A stretch of DNA of 64,000 nucleotides from Combretum micranthum (taxonomy: Eukaryota; Streptophyta; Magnoliopsida; Myrtales; Combretaceae), in assembly GCA_024138025.1 (NCBI GenBank), contig JAMXBD010004341.1:1-64000 (forward strand). The letters are read 5' to 3'. The first letter of the stretch is position 1; every line of letters starts with the position of its first letter. The notes below the pieces were generated by a model that saw only the letters and a program-made list of their open reading frames with translations, was not told the DNA's origin and ran no database searches. A program made the translations under genes and the position numbers. Shown here piece by piece: positions 27,421-40,900 of the stretch.

Positions 27421-29659
27421 CTAGAAAAATCACTCCTACCACTTTTTTTTTTTGCCTTGTAAAAATATTAAAATACAATAAGTTTAATCATAGTTAAAGA
27501 CAATCATAAATGTGTTTTATAGATCGCTGGAGTAGTAAAATTAATTTTAACACCAAACATAAATTTTAAATATTGCATTAAATAAAATTTAACCTTAAAA
27601 CACACTCAAACATTTTTCACAATTTAAAAACTGCATGTCTATAATTAATACTAATGGTAAATTTGTAGTTAATAAAATATTTAATAGAACATTGTACTAT
27701 CAATTAAAATATCTAAGTATTAGAGATAGTTTGAAAGTGGATATGTATAATTAAAACTTAGTTCACATATAAAAAATTATATAATAATTCTAAATCAGCC
27801 CAATTAAACCAAAACCTAATCTAGTCATGAATATATAAAATCATACCATTTATTTAATAATGATAAATGCTTAAAATGACAATATACAGTTAAGTTGAAA
27901 TATGTTTTGAATCTTTTGATAACTAGAGATATGATTGATATAACTTTGTAATATTAAAAAATCACAATAGATTCTATACTATACAAAATTAAAATATCTA
28001 AATAAAACACAACAAACTAAATAAAAACTCTTATGGAGCGCTTGAAAATTCACAACTTTATTCTAGACCATATGAATATGAACATAGTTGAATAAGAATG
28101 AGCTCTAATTATTAAAAAAAAAAAAAAAAAAAAAAACTTCTTTTAGTTGTAGACGAAAATAATAAGGAACAAGCTTCTTAGTTAGTGACATCATCATATC
28201 AATTTCTTTACTTCTGTAGCAGAGAAGAAAATATTACCTTAATTTATTTAAATTGCCTTCATTAATAATAATGCTAAAGAAAATTTTCCAAAGGAGAGAT
28301 GAATGTTACTTCTTGATATAAACAAAGTAAAATTTTAGTCGATGAACTGTAAACCTCTATCACCGTAAACGAAAAACATCCAAACCTTGTAAATATATAA
28401 CTAAAACGTAGCTAAATAAAATGAATTCTAACTAAAATAATTCTATTTAAAAATAATTCTAAATTGCAAAAATTATTTAAAACACATAATTTGGAACCAA
28501 AATTTTCGAATATATATGTAATAGCATCATTCGCTAAACTGATATCATTATATAGATGTATGAATTCAATCATAATATATATTATGACATACTACAAGAA
28601 GGTTTCCATGATCTGCCTGTTGGTCATAGCACATTGGACAAAAGAGAAAATCTATTGACTTTCCTATGCTGAAAAAGGAAATTAATAATGATATTATAAA
28701 GAAGATTACAAACTTATTGTTTGCATGGAAATAATCATAGCGTTAAGTAAATTAAATATTATAAAGAAGATTACAAACTTATTGTTTGCATGGAAATAAT
28801 CATAGCGTTAAGTAAATTAAACTTTGAATAGATGATTTTATAAGTGGTCAATCTTGTTTTTTAAGAAATGAGTTTGATATTGCAAAATTAAGTTTGTTTC
28901 TTCAAGAGATGAGGTTGATTTTATTATTATTTTTTTAATAGATAAGTTTAGCGTAGTTATACTAACTTTATATTTTCAAAAGATGAGTTTAAGTTATCTA
29001 AAATTAAAATTATATTTTATTTGATAGGATTTGTTTTTTTTTTTTTTTTGAAAAAAGGTTTTTATTTTTTCCTCGATCCTTCCCATACATCACATTTTGC
29101 TGATATATTCGCTGCAGCTTTTCTCCTGCACCCTCTGGACCTGGACGCCTGACTTAAAAGAGAAAAGAGATTATTTTGACTCCTTTTCATTATTAAATAT
29201 TAAATATCATTTACTAGTATATAAATTAATCTACTAATGACACTTATCTTTCAGTTATTTCTTTAGCTATAAAAACCTTAAAATATTACACTAATGCATT
29301 GACATATAATTATAAGATGAAAACAACACCCTCTGAAATTTATCTTTTTAACTGTAACACTTTAATCCTTTCTTTGGCCAAAGAATATATATATATATAT
29401 ATATATATAACACTTTAGTTTTGCATTCATAACATTAATCTGTAAACTCTAAAACAGTTAGGCTCTACAAAATAAATATGAAATTACATTACTACATAAA
29501 AGAATAATTAAAACTTATGTGATATATCCGAAAAATCACAATTGTGTTAAATAAAATCAGTCCCATATAAGCTATACATAAAGAGACGATTCGTATCAAT
29601 AAAATATAGCTCATTTTAACTTTAAAGGACGCAAGCAAAAAAAAATAATAGAGAAACAT
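27421..29659. other. AT-rich intergenic DNA
   Basis: No gene. Holds a perfect 65-bp tandem duplication (28691-28820), a poly-A run near 28111-28135 and a T-run near 29031-29050. Read on minus, the T-run looks like a poly-A tail preceded by AATAAA, so 29031-29160 may be the 3' end of a small retroposed sequence. Confidence 0.4.
28691..28820. repeat. perfect 65-bp tandem duplication
   Basis: Unit 28691-28755 is repeated without change at 28756-28820 (both start ATATTATAAAGAAG and end AGTAAATTAA). No mismatch seen, so it is either very recent or an assembly artefact. Confidence 0.9.
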
Positions 29660-32285
29660 TGAATCAAATTTGATTAAATTTCATTTTTCTCGTGGCCTCA
29701 TGAAATAGCCATGAATTTCTTAAATTACATATTAATGTGTTATTGGAATGATATGTGCTATTTTATATGTGTATAGTATTATGAAATTAATATTATTGTT
29801 TGATATGTATAAATGTGTGTATAGTGTAATGAATATGTGTGTTTTTTTCAAATTAATATGTATGCGTTATGTTTAGAATTTAATCAAATTACTTTTGAAT
29901 TGCTTAGAATTATGACAGAAATTTGGCAAACTTTAAACCTACCTTTTGAGCCTAAATACAACTCAAATGCATTTGAAATTTGCCTAAATTAATCCTAGGA
30001 CAAATATACCCCTAATGGCTAAGTTTGGATGACAATTGACTTTGTTTAAACATGTTTTTGACCTCTTTTTGGGCAGCCCTATTTTTCATACGAATTTTCA
30101 CTTCTTTCCTTTCTTTCTTTCTTTCTTCCTTTCTCATCCCAAAATCTTTAACCCTAAGCCAAGATTTATTACAAGCTTTAGGATTTGAACATCATTCCAA
30201 GCCAAAATTTAGTCATGTGAGTTTAATGCAAACTTTATCTTTTATTTTATGTTCTATATTGTGTTGTTTGTAAATGTTAGAATAGAAATGATTTTGATGC
30301 GATAATTGGTGTGGGATTGATTTGGTGCATTGATGATAGTTTGAATGAGATTATGTGGCTAATGGAGTAGTAGTCTATTTCATATATAAGTGTTGATGTG
30401 TGGGGATGAGTATTTTGGAAGATTGAAGATTGAGTATTTGAGTTGTGAATTGGAAGTGTGATTAGTGTTATGATGATTAGAAGTAGGATTCATGTTGTTA
30501 GGATAGTATTTGGATCATATAACAAGCTTTAGAAAGTTTGGATTAAGTTTGGGGAATTTTTGAAAAATGAACAAAGTTGTAATAAAACAGGGGAAATCAA
30601 AAACATTTTCGTATAGGCAAAAATTTGAACGTACGCCGGCATCTGGGGCTTCTACGCCGCTGGCTTATAGGCGGTGTTGGAAGCCAACAGAATCAAATTT
30701 CTTAAAGCCGATCGAACGCTGCCGGCTTTTACTGGAAAAGTCAGCAGGCGTTCCTTCTTTCACATTATACGCCGGCTACCGGGATTCCAAAGCCGCCGGC
30801 ATAGGGTGAGAAGCTGCCAGCATACATGGATACGCTGCCGGTTTGTACCTCTCTGTAAACTTTTGGAAATTTGAATTTTGTATTCTACACCGGCTCAAAG
30901 CCGCCGGCGTAGAATCAAGGCAGTCGGCGTACCCTTGAACGCTGCCAGCATTGGCAGTGTTGATTTTTAAAGTATCGAATACCGGTTCAAAGCCGCCGGC
31001 TTTGAGTGCCGGCGTATCCCCTGCGCTTTTGAATTTTAAAAACTTTCTTTAAAATTTTCCGAAGTTTGATATATAATCAATTAAGTATTTGTTAAGCGAT
31101 CTAGGATATAATAGGATGTTTAAATGCTTTATTATGACTTTGTATTAATTTATTTGGATTTCTTTGATTTATTTATATTTTCAACTAGTTAATTAGTGCT
31201 TAAGCTAAGTGTGAAATTCGATATTGATTTAAACAGTGATAGATCCTTGCCCAGTCAACCCCGTTAATTTCCGAGCTATCTCAGGTACGCAGTAACTTAC
31301 TTGTCTCTTTGTTAGGATAGTCATCAAAATCAAACTACTTTAAATTAAGAAAATCCTATTGATATATGAGTGTTGATTGTCGTTGTTTGCCGTTGAATCT
31401 GGTTCGGAGAGCGGCACCCTGCTCAGATTGGGCAATGTACTTTCTCGTTAATGGATAGAATTGTTTAGGAGATATGAGTATCCGAGCTGCTCATATCAAC
31501 CCCCTGAGCGTCGTGACGCGTTACTTAGGAACCCCTAGTATTACAGGCAACGCTGGAAGGTGGGGCTGCTTAGTCTGTATGAACAGTAGAGACCACTCAG
31601 GAGGCGGGCGTAATACTAGATCCTTGTTGTCCGAGTTTGAATAATCCCGTGTTGTTTTACTAACTAAAGACTTAATAATAAACAAGTGATTGTTTCATAA
31701 TGCATTTAGCCTAAGAATGTGTGATCCACTTCGCATTTTGTATTCGTTACTTGTGTACTGGGCCTTTGGCTCATATTTTATCTATTTCAGGTGATGACTC
31801 CAATGAGTTCTATACGAGTATGGGGTACGGAACCGACTTTGAAGATTTTCTTGATGGGTTGGAGGATTAGAGATGACCATGGACTCAATGGAACCCTATG
31901 AATGTAATAGATTAGATGAGATTCTTTTTGGTTGATGATGTAATTATAGTGTTAGTTGAGTTGTGTTTTGAGGATATCGTTAAGGCTTGTAAGAAGCCTT
32001 TGGATGTAATATATATATATATATATATATGTGTATGTGCTTAGCTATTTAGAAGTTAAGTTGTACTTCCTTTGTAAGATATGTTGGTAGTGTAGTAGTA
32101 TAGTCTTGTTTAAAATTAGAAAAAAAAAATATATGTCCCCTATTGTATATTATCTTTTTGGAATTAGATAAACAATTACTCAAACAATTCCTTCAGGTAA
32201 CCTTACATATAATCTTAGGGGTTATATGTGGTTGGGGAACCATTATCTCCTATTTCAAATATAAGGGTGATAGCGGGTCCTTACA
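29660..32285 (-). mobile_element. long gypsy-type LTR, family X, minus strand (solo or remnant)
   Basis: Read on minus it starts TGTAAGGACCCGC (plus end 32285) and ends near ...AAATTTGATTCA (plus 29660). It parallels, block by block, the LTRs at 35179-37929 and 46857-49607: the ACATATAA segment, GAGCC...CAGTACACAAGT, the CTGAGCAG/GCTCAGG block, a GCCGGC-rich island (30640-31020 here), an AAGAAAGAAAGG tract and the closing AT-rich segment with ACAGAAATTT. No internal coding region adjoins it and no clear target-site duplication was found. Confidence 0.7.
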
Positions 32286-33379
32286 CCTCATCACCCCGGT
32301 AACATAAAATTTCTACTAATACAAAATGATTAGCATGTAACCAAATGGTTGAATTTCAACTAGATGCCCCACTCAATTGATTCAATTTTCTAGCACACTC
32401 ATGAGTGACAAACCCATCATTTAAGTAACTTATCAAAGGGTTTAAATTACTTGGAGGAGCACATTTTAGGAGTACTTAGAGATATTGGCACGGTTTTGAA
32501 ATTGAGCCAAATTGAATCATTTCTTGGTTCTAATCCGTTTTCTAAAGTCATGAAATTGCCATTCTTTTTTCTTATTTTTCAAGTTAAAATTAAAAACAAA
32601 TAAATGAATTTAAATTTTTTAATAAGATAATTTTAAACTCGAAATAATAATTAGATCTAAGAGTATTAAAGTATCTAACCATTTTCTAAAAAAAATTATT
32701 TATGGGTACTTCTTTATATACAAACACATCAAACTTTAATTCTAATATTGGTAATGTGATACAAATACTCTAGAGGCTTATAATACAGAATATAGTCTTA
32801 GATTATCAAGGAAAGAAATTTTTTTTTTAGGAAAAAGTTTATATAGATTAAATTATATACTTTTAAGTTATATTCATTTGTTGCATTATCGACAACAACA
32901 TATTAAATACTATGAATAGGTAATATATTTTACTATTTAAATAAATTATTTTAAAAATTAATAATTATATATTTAATATTATTTTTAATTACTTTCTCTA
33001 ACTTTCTTTTTTTATTTTTAATGAACTATCCAAAAATACAAGTTCTATCTAATTCTAGGTGAGGAACCGCTTAAAAATTGGAAAACCGGCTGCTTCTTCT
33101 GGAACTGCCTAATCGATCTGGTTCTTGTTCTAAAACCGCTAGTGATGGTTCCGGTCCTTTAATAATAGTTAATAAATAAACCTATGTTTACCTTATCTTA
33201 TCGTTTGGCAGGGTATCCGATTCTCTACAGTTTTTGTAAACTATGGAATATTGGTAACCGAATAATAAATAAATTTATATGTATAATACAATGAGAGAAA
33301 ATTTTAATTGAGTCTTATGAACTTTGACTTATAAGGTAGTCCTCATATTATGGATGTATACATATGACGATTTTAAGGC
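32286..33379. other. AT-rich DNA between LTR and copia relic
   Basis: No gene recognised. It may include decayed parts of the copia element whose RT relic follows, but nothing diagnostic is visible. Confidence 0.35.
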
Positions 33380-34190
33380 AATTCTATTATGCCCCTCTTT
33401 TTTTTGTGACACTATTGCACTAAGATATGGTATTTATGATGAAGAATTTCCTCATTATTTTCTCAAGGTAAATATCCAGTGATGGAACAACCATTAAATA
33501 TTTAATGGAAGTGCTTTATCCATATAAAATTGTTTACAAACCTTTTTTTTGTATGATTTGATTGATGAAAAAAAAAAAACTCATTTCCTAAGTGTTCCAT
33601 TTGTAAATTGAAACAGTCAATGATTTTCACTTCAAATTTCTTTCTTAAATAACCTGTTGCTTTTGGAACTTCTTCTTGTATTCTAATAATATTTAAATCA
33701 TGCAGTAATTATGGAAAATTCAAATAGAGATGTCTTTTTGAAAAAACATTGACAAATTATATTATTTTTACAATCTTCTTTCATCATAAATTCCCTAAGG
33801 TGGTTATGCTACATCCATTTAGACTATTTTAATCCATATAATCCTTGTATCTTAATTGAATAGATTTCTCAATAACTTTCATTATATTTTTATAACATTT
33901 TAAAACCTTTAGGGATTTTCATATGGATATCATCATCAAGTGAGTCACGTAGACAAGTTGTGGCTATATCCATTAGCAACATATGAAATATTTCATGTAC
34001 TGTTAAACTAATAAAATATCAAAAAGTTATTACCTCTACCAAAGGATGGTATGTTTCCTCATAATCATTTCCTAGTCATTAAACCTTGGGCAATGAGTCA
34101 TGCTTTGTATTTCATGACTTCATTTTTGTCATTCAATTTTTGCACAAATGTCCATTAGCAATAATAATTGCTAAGTTCGTATTTAATCCC
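33380..34190 (-). pseudogene. Ty1/copia reverse transcriptase relic
   Basis: On minus, from about 34190 down, translated pieces follow the copia RT order despite stops and frameshifts: a YKAxLIAQG-like opening, SLTVHEIFHMLLMDIATT, LDDDIHMKIPKGFK, IQGLYGLK, and at about 33530-33390 KRFYMDKALPL and EIPYLSAI-like motifs of the region between RT and RNase H. The metal-binding YVDD box is not intact. A decayed, partial insertion. Confidence 0.7.
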
Positions 34191-35178
34191 TTTGGTTCAT
34201 TACTTTGCAAAATTTTTTGGTGAAGATAATATTACCAAGGAACAATACATTAGAAAAATAGTATGAAATTGTAAAGATATGAAAACATATCAAAATGGGA
34301 AATTATATAGGTAAAAGTAATACATAAGCTATTATACAGTTATTTCTAGTAAAATTACTTATTGCAATTATGTTTTCCTCTTTCAAGAGATTTTGGGTCC
34401 AAGTTAGAGTATCTTGAGGATTACTTCGACTCATGATATGATATGGCTGAGTGAGTTCCTTAGGATTATTTCATTACTTTGCGTTTGTAGTGTAGTCCAT
34501 TGATTGAAGATGATTATGTTCGATGAGTATTGGGAATTGTAGGTGCTTGGTAGAGAGGCCAAAATTTAAGTTTGACATTGAGAACTAAATATCTTGATTG
34601 TATTTATGTGAATGTTTGTGGAAAATTGATTGGTTGCTCTAAAATTAAATTTATAATTATTTGACCTCAATTCATTGAATGGATCACGCATATTGCATTT
34701 TTGAAAACAGCCAGTGCTACGCTAGGCGAACTTATGGGCATAGGCATATTGTATGTCTATCTCTACCAATGAGGAACTAAGCTGTTTGGGGAACGACCTT
34801 TTAGGCAAAGCCGTAATGGGGGCTTAGCTTAGGGATTTTATATTATTTTTATAGTATCTTTGGAATTTAGAAAACCATTTTGAGAATTATTAAAAATCAT
34901 TTTATAAAAGATTTTGAAAAGTACTCAAGGATGCATGGTACATAGAACTTGCAAGTTTGCATTGGTCATGATAACAACGCAAATTTCTCTAATCCTAGTC
35001 ATGCAGAACGCAAATCCATACCATATGCAATCGTACCAGTGATTGAAGATTTGTGTTTTCATCTTGTTGATGTATTACACCTACATATTTAATTAAATTG
35101 TATGATAATAGTGCTTGAAGTGTGATATGAGGGAGTTTCACTCATATGGTTATAATTGACTCTTATATAGGGTTTTGT
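34191..35178. other. intergenic / unidentified repeat DNA
   Basis: A moderately GC-rich patch at 34700-34830 (GCTACGCTAGGCGAAC, GGGGAACGACC) resembles LTR interior sequence, but no partner or boundary is seen. No gene recognised. Confidence 0.3.
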
Positions 35179-37929
35179 TGTTGTAAAGACCTGACCTACT
35201 AATCCTATGATTAAGTAAGTCAAGTCCCCAACTATATATAATATTTTCATATCAATACGTAAGGTTTCCTAAATCCAACAATTTATGTGAATTGTTTGTT
35301 TAAAACCACTACAACTTGATACAAGACTTTTTACAAAAGGATTACTCACCTGAGTAATCTATTCATATAGAACATTTAAGGAAATAATTTACAACTTAGT
35401 GTCAAGCTCATGACATAACAAAACTTACATAATTTTTTTTTACAAAATAGAAAAAATTAAACTTTAAGTCTTATATACAACTAAGGCTTAATTAACAAGC
35501 CTCTATTCAGAATACAAAATACATATTTAAACCAACCAACTTGTTCAAAAACTTTCTTCATTGCTATCTTGTACTCGGTTCCTAGTCACCCCACTCATCC
35601 ATAAATTTTTCCCAATCCGACCCATAGCCCATATCATCATAACAGTTAGCATCACCTGAAAAATAGCAACAGTGAGCCAAAGGCCCAGTACACAGTAACA
35701 ACACCCAAAAGCATAGTAACAATCATACCTAGACTAATGCAATGCAACACTAATGTTTCATTTATCTTCTTTAGTATTCATTGATCAAATCATCATTGGA
35801 ATATTCAAACTCTGGGACAAGCCATGGATTCTAGGGATCCTGAGTAATGCTCACGACGCTCAGGAGGTGATATAGATGGCCCGAATACCTATATTTCCTA
35901 GATAACGTTACACTGAAAAGAATAATCTCATATAGGTTATATAGCAGTTACTCAACTTCACTTAACTCAATCCATAATATAAATTAATTCACATGCTCTC
36001 ATAAACATTGAATTAATTTATACTACTTCTTTTCAAGAGTAAGTAAATGTTACTCAGTTACTACATTTCCTATCGATTATCTGCCGAGCCTAGTCATTGC
36101 ATCATGACTAATGGCCTAAGCACCTATACTAACATATCATTGCATCATGAAAAGTTACCGCTCCTCGGACCGAATTTAACGGTGAAAACACAAGCAATTC
36201 AAGCAATACTTAAGTTATTTAGAACTTATATCAAATTTAAATATACCTATCCTAACAAGCATACAAGCAAGTTACTGCACACTTGAACTCGATAGTATAT
36301 CACTATAGTTACTCGGTAAGAAACTAACCGAAGATCCTTTAACTGAAATAAGAATATCAAAACAATCAATAATTGAATATAGATTTCACATATATATATA
36401 TCACAATCCTAGATTAATTATACAAGGGGATTCAATAAGCTTTGCATAAAGTTTTAATATCTAAATCATCCATAAAACATGTTTATCTAGCTTATATATT
36501 CATTAGGAGATCATATATGAAGTAAAGATTGAAGATTGAAGAAGTTTGAATTTGAAAAACTCAGGGGATACGCAGCCTTCCTACGCTGGCAAAATTTGAG
36601 TGAACGCTGGCAGCATGGAAATATACACCGGCGGCGTTTCACCCGGCTTTAAATATTTTGATTATGTTCCAATCCAATACCGCCTATAACGCTGGCGGCT
36701 TTGAAGCCCTAATGGCCGGCATACATTTTGAAAAAATATACGCTGGCAAAATTTTCTTGCAAAAGCCGACAGTGTTCAAAACTGCTTTAAGAAAATCGAT
36801 TCTGTTCACTTTCAACACCACCCCTACACCGGCGGCGTTGAAAAAGGCTTTAAGAAAATTGATTCTATGTACTTTCAACACCGCCTATACGCCGGTGGCG
36901 TTGAAATACCAGATGTCGGCTACGTTCAAAACAGACCTATTCGAACAGAACTCATTTCTCCTGTTTTTCATTTTATAAACTTCTAATTTATAACACTTTT
37001 AATTCTTCTTTAAGTTCATTTTTAACTTCATATACTAACTCCTATCTACACTAATCAATCCTAGCAACTTAGAACATTAAATCAACACATTAATCACTTC
37101 AAATCCCATTTCCATTCATCCTCAACTTCAACTACTCAAATTATCTTTATTCCTTCCCAACACTCTATATAACTACCACAACACATAAACAAGCTCACAC
37201 AATAACAAAACACAATCCAACCTAATTTCAATGCATGAAAAAGCAACTTAGATGACATTAAACTCATTCTATCCAAAATCTCTTATATATACTATAAGAC
37301 ATGAAAATAAAACAAAAGCTATACTTATATTAACTCACATGAATATGCCTTGTCTTTGAGAGAATTTTGATTCACAAAGCTTGATGTTATCTTTGGTTTG
37401 GGGCTTGAAATTTGGAGTGAAAGAGAAGAGAAAAGAAAAGAAAGGAAATGAAAATACGGATGAAAAGAGAAGGCTACTAAAAGAGAGCCTAATTAAGCAA
37501 ATTTTGGTCTTAAACTTATCTCAAATTTGACTTTTAAGGCTTATATGACTTTAAGTTGCATTTGAGTTAATTTGAGGCTCATTTGGGTTTATTTAGGCAT
37601 GAATATTGGCTTAACTAAGAGAAATTTCTGTCAACTATTCTTAAGAAAACCCAAAGTTGATTTTATTAATTTAAACATAGCTTAACATATTAATGTACAA
37701 AAGACACAAATAGTAACTATACTATACATACATCAATATATATAAAACAATGACATTAATTTCATTACATATGCTAAATAACACATATGAAATATTCAAA
37801 TTATACTAACTTACACACATTTAAACTATTACCAAATACAACTCTCATAAATCAACATGCTCATTTGGTTCAATTATTAAGATAAATAAACATATACATG
37901 GAAATTAAATAGAATTTAAATTTAGATCA
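35179..37929 (+). mobile_element. long gypsy-type LTR, family X, plus strand
   Basis: Begins TGTTGTAAAGACCTGACC and ends AAATTTAGATCA. It is similar throughout to 46857-49607. It carries the CATCATCATAAC block, GTGAGCCAAAGGCCCAG, repeated ATTGCATCATG motifs (about 36090-36150), a TA microsatellite, the GCCGGC-type island at 36560-36935 with two tandem 63-bp units, and an AGAAAAGAAAAG tract. No gag-pol adjoins it. Because the other plus-strand copy is nested in a different element, I treat this as a solo LTR, not the 5' partner. Confidence 0.7.
36784..36909 (+). repeat. two 63-bp tandem units inside the LTR GC island
   Basis: Units 36784-36846 and 36847-36909 both run from GCTTTAAGAAAAT through TTCAACACC to CCGG(C/T)GGCGTTGAAA. 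The LTR at 46857-49607 has only one such unit (about 48479-48541), showing copy-number change since the copies separated. Confidence 0.75.
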
Positions 37930-40900
37930 TTTTAGTTGTTGTAGGAGTTCCACTAGGATAATTTGCTCGCGGTATGCCCCTAGTTAGTGTACGGGTATCT
38001 GGGGATGAGTGATAGATTAGAGGGCGTAGCGTAGAAGTCCTATGACACTTCCTTTTGAATGAACCATTGCATAAGATAGAGATTGATATACTACTTTATA
38101 TATGCCATGGATAGATATACAAACATGTGCTTATATCTGATATAGGCACTTTAGTACTTTACTAGTAGTGGAGCTCACTGCCTCGACTCTTATTTTATCT
38201 ATTATTTTTTTATTGATCCCATGTATATAATGTTGCACAATTGTCTCTTTTAGATAAATCCTTATTTAGTTATTTGTTTGTTATTTAAGACTCTGCTAGC
38301 TTTGCATTTGTTAAATCACTATAGGAGTTCCTAATAAATGATTATGCCTTATATACAACATTGGAAGCCTTAGAGCAACAACGATGTTACTCTTAGGCTT
38401 TGGTATAGTATATAGTGGCATTGTTATGAATAGAACAACTTCTAAGGACGTCGCAGTCTACTTGTTAGATTATTGACTTGAGTATTATATTAAATTGTAT
38501 ATAGTGGAACCTAAACTTTACACATTTTTACAATTATCCACCTAAAATTTAAAAAATATTCATTTAATACTTGAACTTTGTTCCTTTTTCCAATTATCTA
38601 TTTGAACCTTCCTTATTTTTGTACTTAACTACCTGAATTGTAATCATTTTTGCCTTATCTAAGTACTATAAATGACATTACAAAGCTTGTAGATAATAAG
38701 TTGATACTTTCAATCTTTAAGTAGCTAATTGTAAAAATAAACAAAGTTTAGAAATCAAATGTGAACACGTAGAAGTAAAAGTTAATAATTAAAAAAAAAA
38801 GAACTATTTTAAAAAAGTCACATTGAGGTGCTAGGATAAAAAAATGTAAAAAAGAAAAGCTTTTGCGATATATCATATGAGAATTTCCTCAATTTAGAAA
38901 ATTTTAGTTCAATGTTAAATATACATGTGCATGATATATAAAGAGAAAACAACCACAAAACTCTTCCCTTTTTTTCATTTTCTAATCCTAATATTTTTGT
39001 TTCTTTATTTATTATTTTTCCCTCCCACCACATTTGTCCCACACGGAATCATGTCTATTTTTAGGGTCTAACTAAACACAAGTATGCAGTGTGTGGAGGG
39101 TATAAATGAACGCAAAATCCTATCTTACTCGATTGGATTGGCTTTGGAAGGACATTGAAGGCAAGATCATGATTTCTTTATATGATGGAAAAAATTATAA
39201 TGTCCCCTAAATCATATCCAAGGTCCCTAATGATGCCTAAGTCAAGATTAAAAAATTCAACTCCATCAAATTATTCATTACTTATATAACTAATAAGAGC
39301 GTCTAGCCCCCAATAGTCATATGGTCACCCTGTTGAAATTTCTGGCCAATCTAAAGTCACGACCATGGAAATTTGCTATTATTACAAAAAAAAAAAAAAA
39401 AATCCTCAAATCTTTAGGCGGACCAAAGCGGGATTCGCATGACTTCATATAAAAGCTGTAGATATCTATAATTCATGTCTCCAAAAAATAAAATACAACA
39501 AAAACTTATCAATATTATATTATATTTGTTTTATGAAAAAGGATAAACATTATCTATTATGCATATAACTCATGTAACTATTTTAGAAGATACAACTGGT
39601 AAAATAAAAAAATTAAACTAATTTTTATCGTTGAGCCTCTTTGGATTACTCAGATCAGCATCATGATTGATCTATATTATATTAGAAATTTTTTATTTGT
39701 ATCAGTTTCTTGACAAATATGATTTTATAAATAATACCAAAATGATTCAGAAATAATAAAACAAAAAGCCTGGCATTACTTTGGTACAAACGGGTTGGCA
39801 TGTTTGTACACCATCCTTTTCCCCGAAATATTAATGAATATATATATATATATATTATATATATCACACATGACTCAGTCTCAATCACTCCCTCGTATTG
39901 TGATTTCCACAACGTTTGGTATGCTGTTCACGTCATCTTTAGGTACTCTTTCCATTCATTGTCTAATCATTGCGATGTGGATAGACAAATAATTTGTTAT
40001 TGAGGCTGCATATCCTCCACAACCTTAATCAGCAAATCACAAGGGAAATCGTGTCTAATTTGATATTTGAAATTTGTGATAAAAATTTAATTAGATATTT
40101 CAACTTTAAAAAAGGTTATTTCAATATTAAATCAAAATTTTTATGACAAGCAAAAATAAACTTGTTTATTCCATCATAACTAGCAAAACATATATCATAT
40201 TATTACAAAGAGGAAAAAAATAGTTTTAAAGAGAAAATACGCATACAATGTTTGATCTGGAATTGAAACCATCAATTGGGTGTATTCTTTTGGTGCTCAT
40301 TTTCATGAACGAACTTGGGCTTCTTGGCAACAAGTAATATGAATTTGTAAGTAATAAGAGTCGTAGTATACGAGACAGAACAATTGTCTTTTGATTGTTG
40401 CGCAAGAGTTTTGTTAATTATATTGGTTATTTACAAAAATATTATTTCAACTTTCGTAAAATATTCAATCACGTATCTAAAATTTTGTTTTGAATAATTT
40501 AGTATTTGAATAAAATTTTTATCGACTTTTGTCATATATGAAGTTTGATTTTAAAAATTTTTATACTTAAACAAAGTTTTTATGAACTTTTTAATACTTG
40601 AAGCAAGTTTAATTTGGTATAAAAAAATTCTGTAAAAATTTTGTTTATTTACAAAAATTATCAAAACCAAAGTTTTTGTACATAATTAAACTTTTTGCGA
40701 AAATTCAAGTGTCAAATTGTTTAAAACGAAACTTCAGACATCTTATTGAACTTTTTGCTATGTACTATTTTTGACATTAATCCTAATTATATTAATGGTT
40801 TGTTTTCAAAGAAAGAAAATGAGAGAAAATGAAAGTGGGAAAATGAAGAAGCTATGTAAAATTTAAAGATTATGGAACGTCTAAATGTCTACCGATTCGA

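Noticed and set aside
30567..30874. Overlapping open frames of 66 and 80 codons
   Set aside because: They lie in the GC-rich island of an LTR, where stop codons are rare by composition; no protein family resemblance.
36658..36978. 106-codon open frame
   Set aside because: It is a translation of the 63-bp tandem LTR unit; the repeated FNTxxTP(V/A)ALK pattern reflects DNA repetition.
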